Position numbers and translations under genes: made by a program. A model generated the notes under the pieces. That model saw only the letters and a program-made list of their open reading frames with translations. It searched no databases and was not told the DNA's origin. Shown piece after piece: positions 20,999 through 64,000 of a stretch of DNA of 64,000 bases (positions within the stretch are counted from its first letter, which is position 1; every line of letters begins with the position of its first letter). Location of the stretch: positions 8,760,231 through 8,824,230 of the forward strand of contig OY741266.1 of the NCBI GenBank assembly GCA_963514095.1. Reading direction: 5' to 3'. Source of the stretch: Eutrigla gurnardus. Its lineage: Eukaryota; Chordata; Actinopteri; Perciformes; Triglidae.

Positions 20999-21004
20999 TT
21001 TATT
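20999..21004 (-). terminator. candidate proximal mast1 polyadenylation signal
   Basis: AATAAA in gene sense, about 1.08 kb after the mast1 stop. More distal candidates are at 19240-19245 and 19055-19060. Which one is used cannot be told from sequence. Confidence 0.4.
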
Positions 21005-21353
21005 TCCAGTTTGGTTTTCTGTCATGACCCTTGCTGAGTCAACCGTGCTGAGTGTAATCACCCCATGAAAGGGACGCACACATTCTCACACGCTTCTCTC
21101 ACTCGCCAACACACTCGCATCCCAATTCCTGGCCCACGGGTTTAAATGCATAAAAAATCAGCCGCTGACACGGCTGCCTCCTGTGGCGATGTGAGCGTGT
21201 GTGTGTTTGTGTGTCGTCAAAGGGAGAAACAGGGGCTGTGGCAGCCCTGCTGCGAAGGGGAGATAAGCGCTGAGCCTGAGCTCTGTCAAACACACTTTCT
21301 TCTGCAGGAGGACGCAGCCTTCAAGAACCACCAGAAATAGACCCACGGTGGCT

Positions 21354-52205
<30,852 letters not shown>

Positions 52206-52264
52206 CTGCAACTAGAACATATACAAGAACAAAGAATAAGTCAGTCATTCTCCAGTCAGATGAT

Positions 52265-52380
<116 letters not shown>

Positions 52381-54599
52381 GCTGAGTGACCCCCAGGGTA
52401 ATGAACACGCTGCGGTTGCTCGGCTGTGAGTCTGTGTGCTTACTTGTCACCTTGAGTAAATGTGCAGCCTACAGTACAGCATGTGTGGCGTAAGTGTGTA
52501 TGCATCCGTAGCTTGAGCACTTTATGTCTCGTGTGTGAATGTGTGTATGCATGTGGCAGGCCATAATACTTTATTGATGTCCGCCCACCCACAGGGGAGA
52601 GCGACAAAGCAACAAAGATTTTTAATTTCCTCTAGGTCCGGCCTCGCGACAGCTGCTGCCATGAAATATAATGGCAGGAGTGATGAGGAGATGGAGAGAC
52701 AGACGGAGAGGAAGAAAAGGACCGGGGAGGACAGGTATAGTAAGAACTGAAATGATTGAACAATAAAGGTTTCACTCCGCTGCTCCTGCTACCAGCGCAC
52801 TGAATAATTTCACAAAGGAATCACACACAGAGATGCACGAGGTTTGCTTTCCTGCACAACAGCTCGTAAAGTGGGAGGTTCAGGTTATTTTCATGTGAGG
52901 ACTGGGTTTGCTCATTTGGGGCTCGTCTGTGTGGTTCACTAGAGTCTCTGTCAGACCAGATTTTTGCAGAGCAGAACCCTTTGTGATGAACAGAACAAGT
53001 TTGCTCCGTGTTGCATCAGCCAGCACCCTGCTGTACATGAAGGAAGCGCTATCCATCACAGATGCACACATAAAAGTGAAAGGAACGCACTGTCACACAA
53101 CACACATTGGCTATTTGCTGCATCTCCCTCGATCAATAATCTATATCCTGCCACATCCTCCACTCTTTTTAAGATGCTAATCTTCAGCAGTTGTTTCTAG
53201 CACGCGGAGACATCAAACCCTTGCTGGATTTCATCGGTGGCAGTGTGTCTCTGTGGGCGCCGGCTGAGGGAGCGCTTGTACTCAACCTCACAGAGCAGAG
53301 CCGGAGCATATTGAAATATTTAAGGGAAATGCATTAGCTTTGGATGGAAGTGGCTTAACACCACCCTTCGCTACAGCTCTCAGAAGAGGAGATGAGGGAA
53401 GGGGGAGGGAGGAGAGGGATAAAAGAACAAGACCAAAAAAAAAAGTGAAGAGACCAGAGTGCCCTCAGTACGTTCCTCTGATTTCCTGTCTGTGTCATAC
53501 TTCTCTTTTTCTTCCTGCTTGCAATCATCTTTCTCTTCACTCGCTCCTTAACCTGTCGTTTCTCAAATCCACATTTTCATGGCAGCTCTCCCTCAATCAA
53601 AAGCTGAATCACTTGAGCATACGCTAGTCAAGCTTCGCTCCAGAATATATTCTTAGCTTTTGATTCATGATTCATCACATCTACAGCTCGACTCTGCCAG
53701 CGTTTTCACTTTCAGGTGGAGTTTCTAACATTTCATACCATATTACAGGGTAAAGGATTTAATGCTACCCGCCTCATTTCCGTGACTTTTTCCCACTGCT
53801 TGTTATTTTCAGTCTATATTTTCATCTTTTGATGACTCCTCAATCATCTGCTTCTCCTTCATTTCTCCCATTATTTCTGCTCTATTCTCATTCTGCTTCA
53901 TCCTTCTTCGAAATGAACCCTCAGAATGATGAATAATTGAAATGTGTGAAGTCCAGAAAACTCTTTTCTTCCGCTCTAGCTCCTCTTTTTTGAGGTTATA
54001 GAGTTGACTTAACTATTATCAGTAACAAAATGAAAATCCACTAGGGCAAAGCAATCTAATCTAAGCATAAAGCCAGAAGTCTCTTGCTGCCACAATGCTT
54101 TCTAACATTGTTATCTTAAACGAATGCTGTAAAAGGGAATCTTGCCCAAAGCATTTTGCACTGTAAAAAAAAAAGAAGTGAAATAGGACTGCTGCTCTTT
54201 ACTCTATCCTCCAGCAGCCAGCCACATATTTATCAGCAGTAAAGGTCACAAGAGAGCTCTGCTACTTGTATTCCTGCAACAGTGAGGAGGAGAACATACG
54301 ACAGAAGCAGCAGGAGGGAGAGGAAGGTAGGTACATCCATCTGTGGATAGTTGCAGTATTCCAGAGAAGGCTGTTATTTTGGGATGATTTCATCCTCGTA
54401 CCCTTTTTTAAATGTTTTACTTTGACTGGAATAAGTAATTTATTTAAGTTCAAAGCACAAAATAGTGAAAATTATACTCAAAGCAGTGCCATGTGGCTAC
54501 ATTACAAACCGTTCTATTGGATTTAATTTATTAACAGATGGGTGACAAATTAAAGGAAAGACCAACATAACGTTGCATTAAACCTGCATGAACTGACCT

Positions 54600-54760
54600 A
54601 TTTTTAGGCCACCAGGGGGAAGCGCTACGCAAGTCTTTGCTGTTGTTGATGATGTGTCAAAGCTGTCATCATCTAGTGGCGATCACGTTAGTTAGAGTTG
54701 CCTCATCTCTTGGACACACAGTTATTGTCCCCCTGATGAATGTCCAATAGTCCCTCTCCT
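54600..54760. repeat. teleost interspersed repeat fragment (CCACCAGGGGG type)
   Basis: GGCCACCAGGGGGAAGCGCT, GCTGTCATCATCTAGTGGCG, AGAGTTGCCTCATCTCTTGG and ACACAGTTATTGTCCCCCTG follow the order of a dispersed fish repeat. The family is not named. Confidence 0.5.
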
Positions 54761-56309
54761 TTTAGCCCTGGTTTGGTCCCCACCAGCTCCTGAGGGACTT
54801 ATATCTGTGCAAATGCTGCACTATGTTCACCAGCTAAGTCGCTAACTTCACAATGAGTCCGGAGAGCCGAGGACAACAGAGTCTGACGATAATTCACGAT
54901 GAGCGACACCATCATCATCATCGATGAGGGCATCTTAAAGATGCTGAACCAACATTAGCTTCCAGCGCAGCTTCACTTTTACCAGTCTGGTGGGATGAAC
55001 ACAAAGATGTTCCCTCATTTGGCATTTTGATGATGGCAGCGGAGAGCGCCACCATGTCGGCCTGCATCTCCTATAAGTACTCAGTTAGAGTCGAGCAGAC
55101 TCAGGATTCCTGTACATGTCACTGAGCAAAATAGTATAGAGCATCAAAAGAGACATTAAAGGGCCGCGCTGATCGATCTTCTGCATACTTAGATCGCCCT
55201 GTCGACACCCTAATAGATTATCAATACCAGATGGGGCCTGTCCGTATAGTAATAGCAGTAGTGGGACGTTGTGCCCACTAAGCAAGACTGACAGCGGACA
55301 TTTTACTGAACCAAACTACTTTTGATGTCGGCTCCATGGAAGAAAACAACTGGATTTGTAGGCAGAAGTATTGATGAATAATTGACTTTAAGGGTGAGTG
55401 AGGGGAATCTGCCGGTGAAACAGACCAGCCCGTCTGCTGCAGAGCAGATACATAAAATCATGTTGGGAATGTTGGATTACATCTATCTCTTTGGGATGAA
55501 TTTGGACTTTCTGACTGAGATCCGCTTTGCTCGCTGTGTGTGTTTGAGAGAGAGAGAGAGTGAGAGAGGGAGAGGGGATATAAGGTGGATTATTGCACAC
55601 AATATTAATGTAAGTTATTAATAATCATATTTATAATATAAATTCTATGAATGAAGTTCCAAAGCTTATTAGTTATACGTTATATACATCCAGAGTGTGG
55701 GTGTGTGTACACGTTTAAGTTTTTGCACTTATTTGGGGGGATTGACTTGTTCATGTTTACTCATATTTTTGGATTGCCTTAAACCATAGGAATAGCGTAT
55801 ATGAATCGTTTTAAATGGTTCCCCATGAAGCAACGTTTTTTCCTTCAAGTGGTTAATGAACACAGTAAAAAAAGTAAGATAAAAAAATGTGTATACGACA
55901 TGTAGAACAAAGCGAGGAAGACAACACAGGAATTTAAGTTAGGCAACAACTAAGTATTTATAAATCGTGAAGAAACAGATGCATTCATGTAACAACATGA
56001 CAACATTATACATAAAAAAAACTATTATCCTAGTCACTGGCATGTCCATATATCTCTTAGACACAGCACGATGATCAGAAAGGCAGGACGATATATTTAA
56101 GGAGAGGTTCATATTAATCCTTGCCCTGGCATCCCAGCCACATAATTAACTGTCACAGCGCTGACAGTGAGTGAAGGTTACGGGACGGTAGCTAAAGGTT
56201 TAAATGGGTTAGCAAAATGTGTGAATGTGTGTGTGAATGTGTCTCTAAATGACTCCGTCACAGTTCTGGTCATGCTGGCTGGACTCATCCTGCCTCAGTC
56301 TAGTTAAGA

Positions 56310-56310
<1 letters not shown>

Positions 56311-56401
<91 letters not shown>

Positions 56402-56416
56402 GTGTGTGTGTGTGTA
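56311..56416. repeat. (GT)n microsatellite with one GC interruption
   Basis: About 53 GT units broken by a single GC near 56397. Confidence 0.97.
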
Positions 56417-56774
56417 TGTGAGAGACAGTTAGTATGCTACACATCTTTGAACCATAAATCTTAAGATGTCTCTGGTTTTGCGGTCAAACATAAACACCTT
56501 GTCAGTTTACAACCCCACACTACATCATCCAGCAGCCACCTCCGTTTCCAGGCAGTTGCTGATGTTTGAATTCACTCAGTCACCCGCTTGCGCATAAATG
56601 AATTCTGAACAGAAAACTGATGCTCTGCTGAAAACTAGACACTTTCCTTTAAAATATTCAAGCCCATTCGGATCCAATTATCTTAATCAAGAACAAATTA
56701 TTGTCTGTCCTTAATGAATTGGCCAAAAAGAAGCAGAGCGATGCTGGGGAAGAAGGATGTGAAGGGGAATGCAC

Positions 56775-56788
56775 GTTACCATAGCAAC
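56775..56788. promoter_or_regulatory. perfect RFX X-box motif GTTACCATAGCAAC
   Basis: Two inverted half-sites (GTTACC and AGCAAC) are separated by 2 bp, matching the X-box consensus GTNRCC-N2-RGYAAC. It lies in presumed mast1 intron 1. Function is inferred only from the motif. Confidence 0.45.
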
Positions 56789-57318
56789 ACATTTAGAGTC
56801 ACACTCAAAAGAAGCAAACAGTGACGTCTCCAACTGTTTCCTATTTCTCCTACGTTCACCAGAGCTCACAGTGACAACTTGGGTTGATTCAAATTAAATA
56901 ATGAAGGTGAGCGTCAGCAACAGTCAGTCCACTAAACATGATCTCACCCTGCAGACCACAAGAGTCAGTGCCTGTTGATACGGCTGAGCCTGTTTGTGTG
57001 TTTGTACGTGAATGCCAGTTTTATAATCCATCACAATCCATTGTGTAATCCATCATGCAGGCTCAATCTGTGTGTGTGACAGAGGAGTAGCGGCGCTGCC
57101 AGTCAGACAGAGCCGGCTATGATTCATTGGGGTTGATGGCGCACGCTGCTATTGTGTGGGCCTCTGTTGACGGACACCAGAGCTGATGAGAAAGTGAAAC
57201 AACTTTTAATATGTGAGAGAGAGACGAGGTGTGATGGTGTTAGCCGCGTCTGACTGAGTCTGTCATCCAGCTGGTCTCAACAAACAACACAAACAGTGAC
57301 AGGAGAGAGGAACAAGGT

Positions 57319-57320
57319 GA

Positions 57321-57391
<71 letters not shown>
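57319..57391. repeat. (GAAA)n microsatellite
   Basis: About 18 GAAA units, CUUU-type pyrimidine repeats in mast1 sense. Confidence 0.97.
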
Positions 57392-59409
57392 CACTTTGGC
57401 TGCATTCTGTTTCTTTGAACATAATGAGAAACTACTCCCTGCCAACAAAGTCCTAATGAATGTTTTTGTAAAATGTTCAATGTCAAAATACATCCTAAAA
57501 TCTAAATTCAAAATCCTACATTCGGGAAAGACAACAAAATATGCTTAAATCTCTGAAAATACCATGCTGGTATCGTACTGCATTTATTAGATATAATCTT
57601 ACATAATATTTTTGTTGCATCACAGATAAGACACACATCTTCTTTTAGTTAGTTAGCGACCAGCTGGTGAACACAGTGAAGCATTTGGCAGCTAAGAGAA
57701 CGGATATTTGGTGGAGACCAACAGTATAAAAATAGATGCATCTGCAATGACAACCAAATAATAAAACCAAGTAGCCAAAAAAAAAAAAAAAGTCGTATGC
57801 AAAGTTATTTTGGAGGTGACAGGGTTGCATGGTGACACAGCAAAGTTGAGAAGACAATATTAACAGATGTCACGTAACCAACCAATGTCAAAGGTAACCA
57901 ATAGAGAAGCAGAAAAAGCAACAAAAACACAAACGCAAACACACAGATGTGACAGCCAACAACCCCAGTCTGTGTCTCCCTGCTCCCAATAATGAAACCT
58001 AGGACCGTCATTGGCTGCGACGGCCTGGAGGTCAGAGGTTAAATCTGTGGTAATGACTCGTGGAGAAGCTTTGATGAGCAATTATCCCCTTGCAGGCCCC
58101 TCTGCTGGCACTGGGCCATCAGTCTCTCACACTCGCATGCCCATGAATGTGCACACACTCATCCTCTCATGGAAACAACCCAAACGCACATTGTTGGTCC
58201 CCAAACACCCAAAAAAACTGTCTACATTCATCAGAAATAAAAGTATTGCAAATAATACGACTAGAATGCAGGTCATTGATGCTTGGCTGGTACTGATACA
58301 TACTCAGCTATGAGTCTGGATAGAACAAGTGCATGAAGTACCTGTGATCAGTCATTCAAATAGGCTTAATTATAATACAATAAATAGCATTGTAATCTCC
58401 GAGGTAATTGCTGGTTAGTGAACACAACAGCATCTCTACAATACAGATGGGGCAAGAAGCACGACTGGTCGGACAAACAGAAAAGATGTAAACCAGCCAA
58501 CAGTTTAGCAAGATTATCTAAACCAGAGACGGGAATGAAAGACAGCAAAACCCAAATGTTGGCGATAAAACGATTTGTGCACTAAACTATAGAAAACACA
58601 TTCATTTTGAGACAGTGTCGGACATATTTTTAACAGTGTAACCATGGACGCAGATCTCTGCAATAAACTTAATAAGTGGACAACGATGCAGCTGGAAAAC
58701 CATAAAAAAAAAATAATAATATTAAGACACGTGGCAATAAAAAAAAGAAAGAAAATATTTCTAGGCTAAAATGGAAACAAAACAATAAAAATCCCCTGAT
58801 CATACAAAGCTACATCATAAAAGAACACGGCACTAGGTTTTTTCTAGCTATATGCTAACATCAGCATGCTAACATGGCGGTATTATTTTCAATGAGCCCA
58901 TTGTTCACATGATGACAACATGACCTGTGGACATTTATAAGTAGCGGTTATAAATAACAGTATTTAATTGAATTATGCTTCTTTGTAATTACTTCCTAAG
59001 CGACGTCTCCGCGTCCTCTCGCCTCCTGCCCACAAACAAAAAGGCCTCTGACGGGTTTATCGCAACATTCCTTGTAACGGATGGCTACCGATAAGAACAG
59101 AGCAGTCATTTAAACAGAACAGCTCCATATTATGCAAAATCAATTAAAGTAATGAGACGATTAGGAATGAAGCGGCGACACTGACGGCTTGATGGCGCAT
59201 CATGAGAGGGCCGTTTAACCGTCTGATGTCGGGTGTTCGGGACATCGCAGCAACACGTGTGTTCCAGTGTGTGTGTGTGCTGTGTGTCGCGTGTCTGTGC
59301 TACTGGACATCACCCATTATCCAGTTGCATGCACATGCAAGTCTGTGACAGGTGTGAGCGAGCGCTCGTGCATGCTTAATGCGTTTTACCAGCAGCGCAT
59401 TAACTCGAC

Positions 59410-59410
<1 letters not shown>

Positions 59411-59459
<49 letters not shown>
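59411..59459. repeat. (TG)n microsatellite
   Basis: About 24 TG units. Confidence 0.96.
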
Positions 59460-59460
<1 letters not shown>

Positions 59461-59583
59461 GTCTGTCAGTCAGTAGTGTCATCTTCTGCTCCAGGTGCTG
59501 ACTCACAGGGCACAGAGGACACCAGACGCTCCTGATGCTTACAGCATCGATCTGTCCAAGGCTCACTTCCTGTCAGGTGACAT

Positions 59584-59627
59584 CTCTCTCTCTCTCTCTC
59601 TCCCTCCCTCCCTCCCTCCCTCCCTCA
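59584..59627. repeat. (CT)n-(CCCT)n pyrimidine tract
   Basis: About nine CT units followed by six CCCT-type units, all pyrimidine on the plus strand. Confidence 0.95.
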
Positions 59628-62600
59628 GGACCTCTTAAAGGTGAGTGCATGTTCACTGTGGGAAATGGCATGGAAAAGACGGGATAAAACGCTATCCCTT
59701 TAATCCCGTAAATGTCTGCCCTGTCAGTGCATCCTGTTACACAACATCCACTGTCCTTACTGGCAGCGTCCGAAACATCCACCAGGAAGTTGATGGATCC
59801 CGAACTCGGGAAAGTGTCCAAATGAAGCCACGTGTGCAGATTTATCAGGCGTGAGGCATTGGGATGGAGATTGAGGGGACGGCTGATTGAAGCTGACATG
59901 CAGCTGATGAAAGCAAACAGGTGATGTGAAAAAAAGAAAAAGAGGAGGGGCGAAAAGAAAACAGAGAGGATGAAACCGTGAGGGGAACATACAACAGGAT
60001 CGCCTTGGTGTTAGGGGTTGTCGCTTGGCTTTCTTGTTGCTATGCAATGTAGGACAGAGAGACATAAATAGAGGCGTTTGCTGTAATACCCCATAAAAGA
60101 GAAGCAACGCAAGGAGGGGAACGAGACGACCAACTTAGTAACAACCACAGCATCACAGTTGTACAAGAGATCAAGACATGTAGTGAAAGAATTAGGGAGA
60201 AAAGGGAACGGAGGTCACAGAAAAAATACAGACCGAGACCCCTAGTAGTTTGTGCTAGTTCAATAAATAAAATAGGTAGTGTGTTTTGTTGCGACTCCAA
60301 AGTGAAGCGACGGTTTATAACGCTAATAAGTAGCTTGTTGAGTGATTGAATATAAAGTTGGCTGGCAGACGAAGCAGCCGACTAAATTACCGGCTAATTG
60401 GGTGTAAAATAAACATGCTGGCTGGCAGTCAGACTGTATTCTGTATTAAAGTTAATCTTATAGTGGAATGAGTAACTGGCTGACTGATGAATAAAGTCAA
60501 CACACTTTTGATTAAACCACACATATGACGAAAGGCTGGTGCAGCGTTGACATTGCTGTATGGATATGACTTGATGCGTCCGTGTGATTGCTAAGCAGAA
60601 TGATGCTTTCCTCTGCTGTGACAAGAGATTGAAGCATCAAGTTGTTCAATTTGACAAATTTAGTAGCTAGCTGGTCCGCTAACTAGCTTGCTAATTACAC
60701 CATGATTTCATCCTACGCTGGTTACTGAAAAATGGCGATCACTCTGTCTCAATCCCTGCTGCTGAGGCTACCGGCCACCACTGGCACGCTGTGACCCCCG
60801 GTACAGGAGTTTAATGTTATAAATACATTTCTTTGCACGAATGTTTGAGAACAGCAATGGAGGTGAAGCTCAAAACTAGTTAAATCACTGCCTTCCATAA
60901 CATGGCAAATCCAAAGATTCGCCGGCTGAAACCCACCACATAAATAGAAGTCAGCAGGACAAAATAAACATGGAGACGTCACATTACTCGTCTCCACTCA
61001 GAGGTGTTGTCAGATGTCCTCTGAAGGTGTGAAAGTGCATCCTCAGGCAGAGTGATGCAGCAGGAAGCACAAAGACCTATCGGGACCTTTCTGCACGTGT
61101 CACCATCCATCTCTCCTCTGCTGGTTTCCTGTTTGTCTGCGCTGGTCTCGCCGCCACGCCATCTCAGCTGTCTGCGGTCACCGAGACCGGAGAAGCGTTC
61201 TGTATCACCACGATCATGACATTTCATTTTGTTCCCGCCGTGACCTTATTCACGGCAAATGATCCGTAGCCATCACCTCATAGGGAATAAAACACTTCCC
61301 TCGGCGAGGAGCGCTCATTTGCATGAGTCGGGAGTCTCGCAGCGTGTCTAATGGACATTAAAAGTGATTTAATCTGATTACGGATAATGCATATGGATTC
61401 CCAACCAAGCAAGGCCACCGCTAATATTGCTTCGAGGGAAGTAAGAATGGAGATGCCGGCAGGATGCTTAACTTAATATAACGTCTAACGTAATACTCCT
61501 AGACTGAAATCATGACACTAATGGTTCTAAACAAGAACGGCTAAATGGTTCAACTTTGAATCAGCAGCGCTGCAATTTTGTGAGCAGACGATCATTGACT
61601 GGTTTGCGTGGAGTAAATGCTTTGATTTAGAGTTCTTTGATAACTTCACATGATGGCGACATCTGAAACAGAAGGTCAGAGTTTGTGTGCTGCACTTTTA
61701 ATAACACGAGACCTGCTGATTTCAGAGTGGTCACATTCTACAATTTGCTCAGTTGCAACAAATTATTATTTTCATTATTGATGGATCTTCCGATTACCTT
61801 TTTGATTAATTTAAAATGGCCAATCAAATCTGAATTAAATCAATGATTAAAACTGCTGCTTAATAATTTTCTGTCAAACCATGAATTGATTAATCATCTT
61901 ATGATGTCAGCTAACGTATATCCGGCACAAATCTGAAGGGTCTTTGGTTTAGGTAAATGATTTGTCACAACATTCGGGAATCAAATACAATGAAAAACTG
62001 TTTTTTTTCTATATATATATAAAAAACTGTTATAATGTGCCAAGTGCTCCTCTTAAGGTTTCATCATACAATTCAATAATTCTGCATGTTAGGAATAAAT
62101 ATTTAAAAACGCATACATTCTTAATGCTCACATTAGTAATATAGGATGACAGTGTGTTAGATCATTGCATGAGATGAACAGTTTCTGGGGAGGTGAATGG
62201 GGACAAGAATTTTTATGACTTTGTGCATGAAAAGGCATGAATTCATTCATGTTGACCTTCATTAATGTAGAAGAATGAACTGTGTCTCATACATGACTTA
62301 ATGCCAGAGTGATGGCGTGTTAGAACTTAGCATCACACTGCTCCCTCGACCAAATATCTATCAGATTAAAACGCTGTGAGGTCACCGTGGAAAACAACTG
62401 CTGATGATACTTGAGGATTTTTGATCATCTAATTTAAAGCTATGGTCTACGATTTGGAATAAAAAAAATCCATTCAGTCTATCAGCCGTAGGCCTGCATA
62501 GAAATTGACCAGTGGGAGCCATCGCTCCGGAAGGCTCCCATTGGCTCCCATTGGCTTGTACCCTCCATCCAATCCCCTCGTCTGGGATGCTTTTTTCAAA

Positions 62601-64000
62601 TCTGTCTCAGAGGCTCAACTGATTTTCAGAATGTAGACCATAGCTTTAAGTCTTGAATGGTATAAAAATATGTTGGATATGGGAATGGTAATTATATACT
62701 TCCATCCTAATGTTCTTAGCCATTTGACACATTCATAATTAATAAAAGACTGATTTATGACTAGAGTACCCCCCACCACAGCCCACCCAAAAAAGATAGG
62801 TCTGTGGGTCTCCGAGGGATAATGAAGTACGATATAAATTAATGAATGCATGAAGTCCTGATAATTCACGTAGACTACCATGAAGTGCTACCAATAAGCC
62901 TAAATATGATTTATAGATCTACATGATTCAAGTTATTTCATATGCAGTTCATGTTGCCAGGTTGTCTTCCAACTCACGCCTGCGTATGAGATGTTGTGTT
63001 ATCATGTCATCTCAACAGCAAAGATAAAGCACAAACAGTCTGTGTGTTTTGGTTAAGGGCAGCCTGAACACCAGCCAGGAACAGATGGTGCTGTCATGGC
63101 ACCAACAACAGGACTCGAGCACGGAAAGGAGTTTTCCTGTTCTATACCATCTTTCACTGCACGGCACCGAGCGCCTTCATTAAAACGGACCAGCCAGGCA
63201 ATGCAGCTGCTCAGATATATGTCACCGAGCCTTGCTGTGCATCTCCTGCTGCAACGAAGTAGATAAGCATGTTCCCGTTTTCAACCCCTTGTATGAAAAA
63301 TATCTGTGAGACCTCTAAAAGCCACAACACTGAGTACGTGCTTCATTGTAACCATGGTTCATCTATCGATGGCAAAGTAGATAATTGTGGTGCCTACCTA
63401 TACTTATGAGCTATTAGGTCCATCAACTTAATGTATGCTGTTGTCAAGCTTAAAATAGTCGGAATTACCTGCACAAAGATGGGAGATGTGTGCAAAATCA
63501 CTCTTGTGAGGGTTGGATTTGTGCAACTATTGTATATTCAACGTAGTGTAATTATAATCAGCAATAAAAACAACGTGTTATACTATGGGTCAAGGGAAAG
63601 GGAGCATATAGGCTAAATAAATCAGATAGCAAACTGTGTTTTTATCACAGCTCTACTGAATTGCAGTTTTCTTCTTTGGTTCTTTTGCAAAAATAATAAT
63701 AACCTGGACAGCCTATACTGCATGCGAGTGGGGTGAAATGTCCTGTGTGTTGTTCATGAGTGGGATAATTTGTACCGTGCACCATGTACACATGTACGTG
63801 TGGGATTATACTGTAGCCTGTGTGTAAACATTAAGACCTCCTTCCGTTGTTTGTCATCCAGCTTCAGTCCCAGAATGCTCTGTCTCCCTGCCATGAGCTC
63901 AAAAGCCAAACCAGAGAAGTTTACCTTCAAGTGAGAGGGAAGGAAGGAGACCAACAGACTGAGAGTTTATCGTCATGAGCTCGGCTATCAACGCTGGGCT

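Noticed and set aside
52880..53200. Overlapping ORFs on both strands as a possible small gene
   Set aside because: Both strands equally open, no motif, no promoter or splice support.
57240..57511. ORFs with FLSFFLSF repeats
   Set aside because: Translation of the (GAAA)n microsatellite.
60979..61227. 82-codon minus-strand ORF as a possible mast1 first exon
   Set aside because: No resemblance to MAST N-termini and no donor in the expected phase (TGC AG).
63450..63500. Candidate mast1 N-terminal exon ending TTGTGCAG with donor GTAATT
   Set aside because: The phase fits, but only about 10 codons are open before a TGA and they do not resemble the family sequence.

Overview
This window is vertebrate nuclear DNA, almost certainly from a ray-finned (teleost) fish. 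It holds parts of three multi-exon genes, all transcribed from the minus strand: smarca4, atg4d and mast1. The teleost assignment rests on the protein sequences (close to, but not, mammalian), the small-to-moderate introns, very long CA/GT and AT microsatellites, and several interspersed repeats that I recognise from memory as common in fish genomes. The human orthologues of all three genes map to 19p13, so the window looks like a compacted piece of that ancestral linkage group. No bacterial, viral, CRISPR or operon-like feature is present.

Layout. (1) 1-9143: smarca4 (BRG1), the ATPase of BAF chromatin remodellers. Eighteen coding exons cover the start codon through helicase motif II; the rest of the gene lies beyond position 1. 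Its GC-rich promoter region is at about 9.2-9.85 kb. (2) About 9.9-12.05 kb: intergenic, AT-rich, with repeat fragments. (3) 12234-17266: the complete atg4d coding sequence, ten coding exons and 499 codons plus stop. Its promoter is near 18.75-18.91 kb and carries three CCAAT boxes spaced exactly 31 bp apart. (4) About 18.95-22.08 kb: the atg4d to mast1 interval, probably including the mast1 3'UTR and a long UG repeat. (5) 22086-52205: mast1, a neuronal microtubule-associated Ser/Thr kinase. Twenty-five coding exons run from an N-terminal exon to the stop and join in one frame for 1,696 codons plus stop. Only the extreme N-terminus is missing. (6) 52206-64000: no recognisable exon; interpreted as mast1 intron 1 plus upstream sequence, with microsatellites and a few enhancer-like blocks.

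Exon boundaries were set by hand from GT/AG sites, reading phase and remembered family sequence. For atg4d (1,500 nt) and mast1 (5,092 nt from a phase-2 start) the chosen exons sum to an uninterrupted frame, which is a strong internal check. The three genes do not form one pathway: smarca4 acts in nuclear chromatin remodelling, atg4d in autophagy (ATG8 processing and delipidation), and mast1 in neuronal cytoskeletal signalling.

I found no convincing new biological system. The observations most worth checking are regulatory or structural: the evenly spaced CCAAT array at atg4d, a perfect RFX X-box in mast1 intron 1, a UG repeat close upstream of a mast1 acceptor, a short mast1 intron dominated by a CA repeat, a fish LGPN minisatellite coding in smarca4, a retained but altered caspase site in atg4d, and a repeat family with three copies in mast1 introns.
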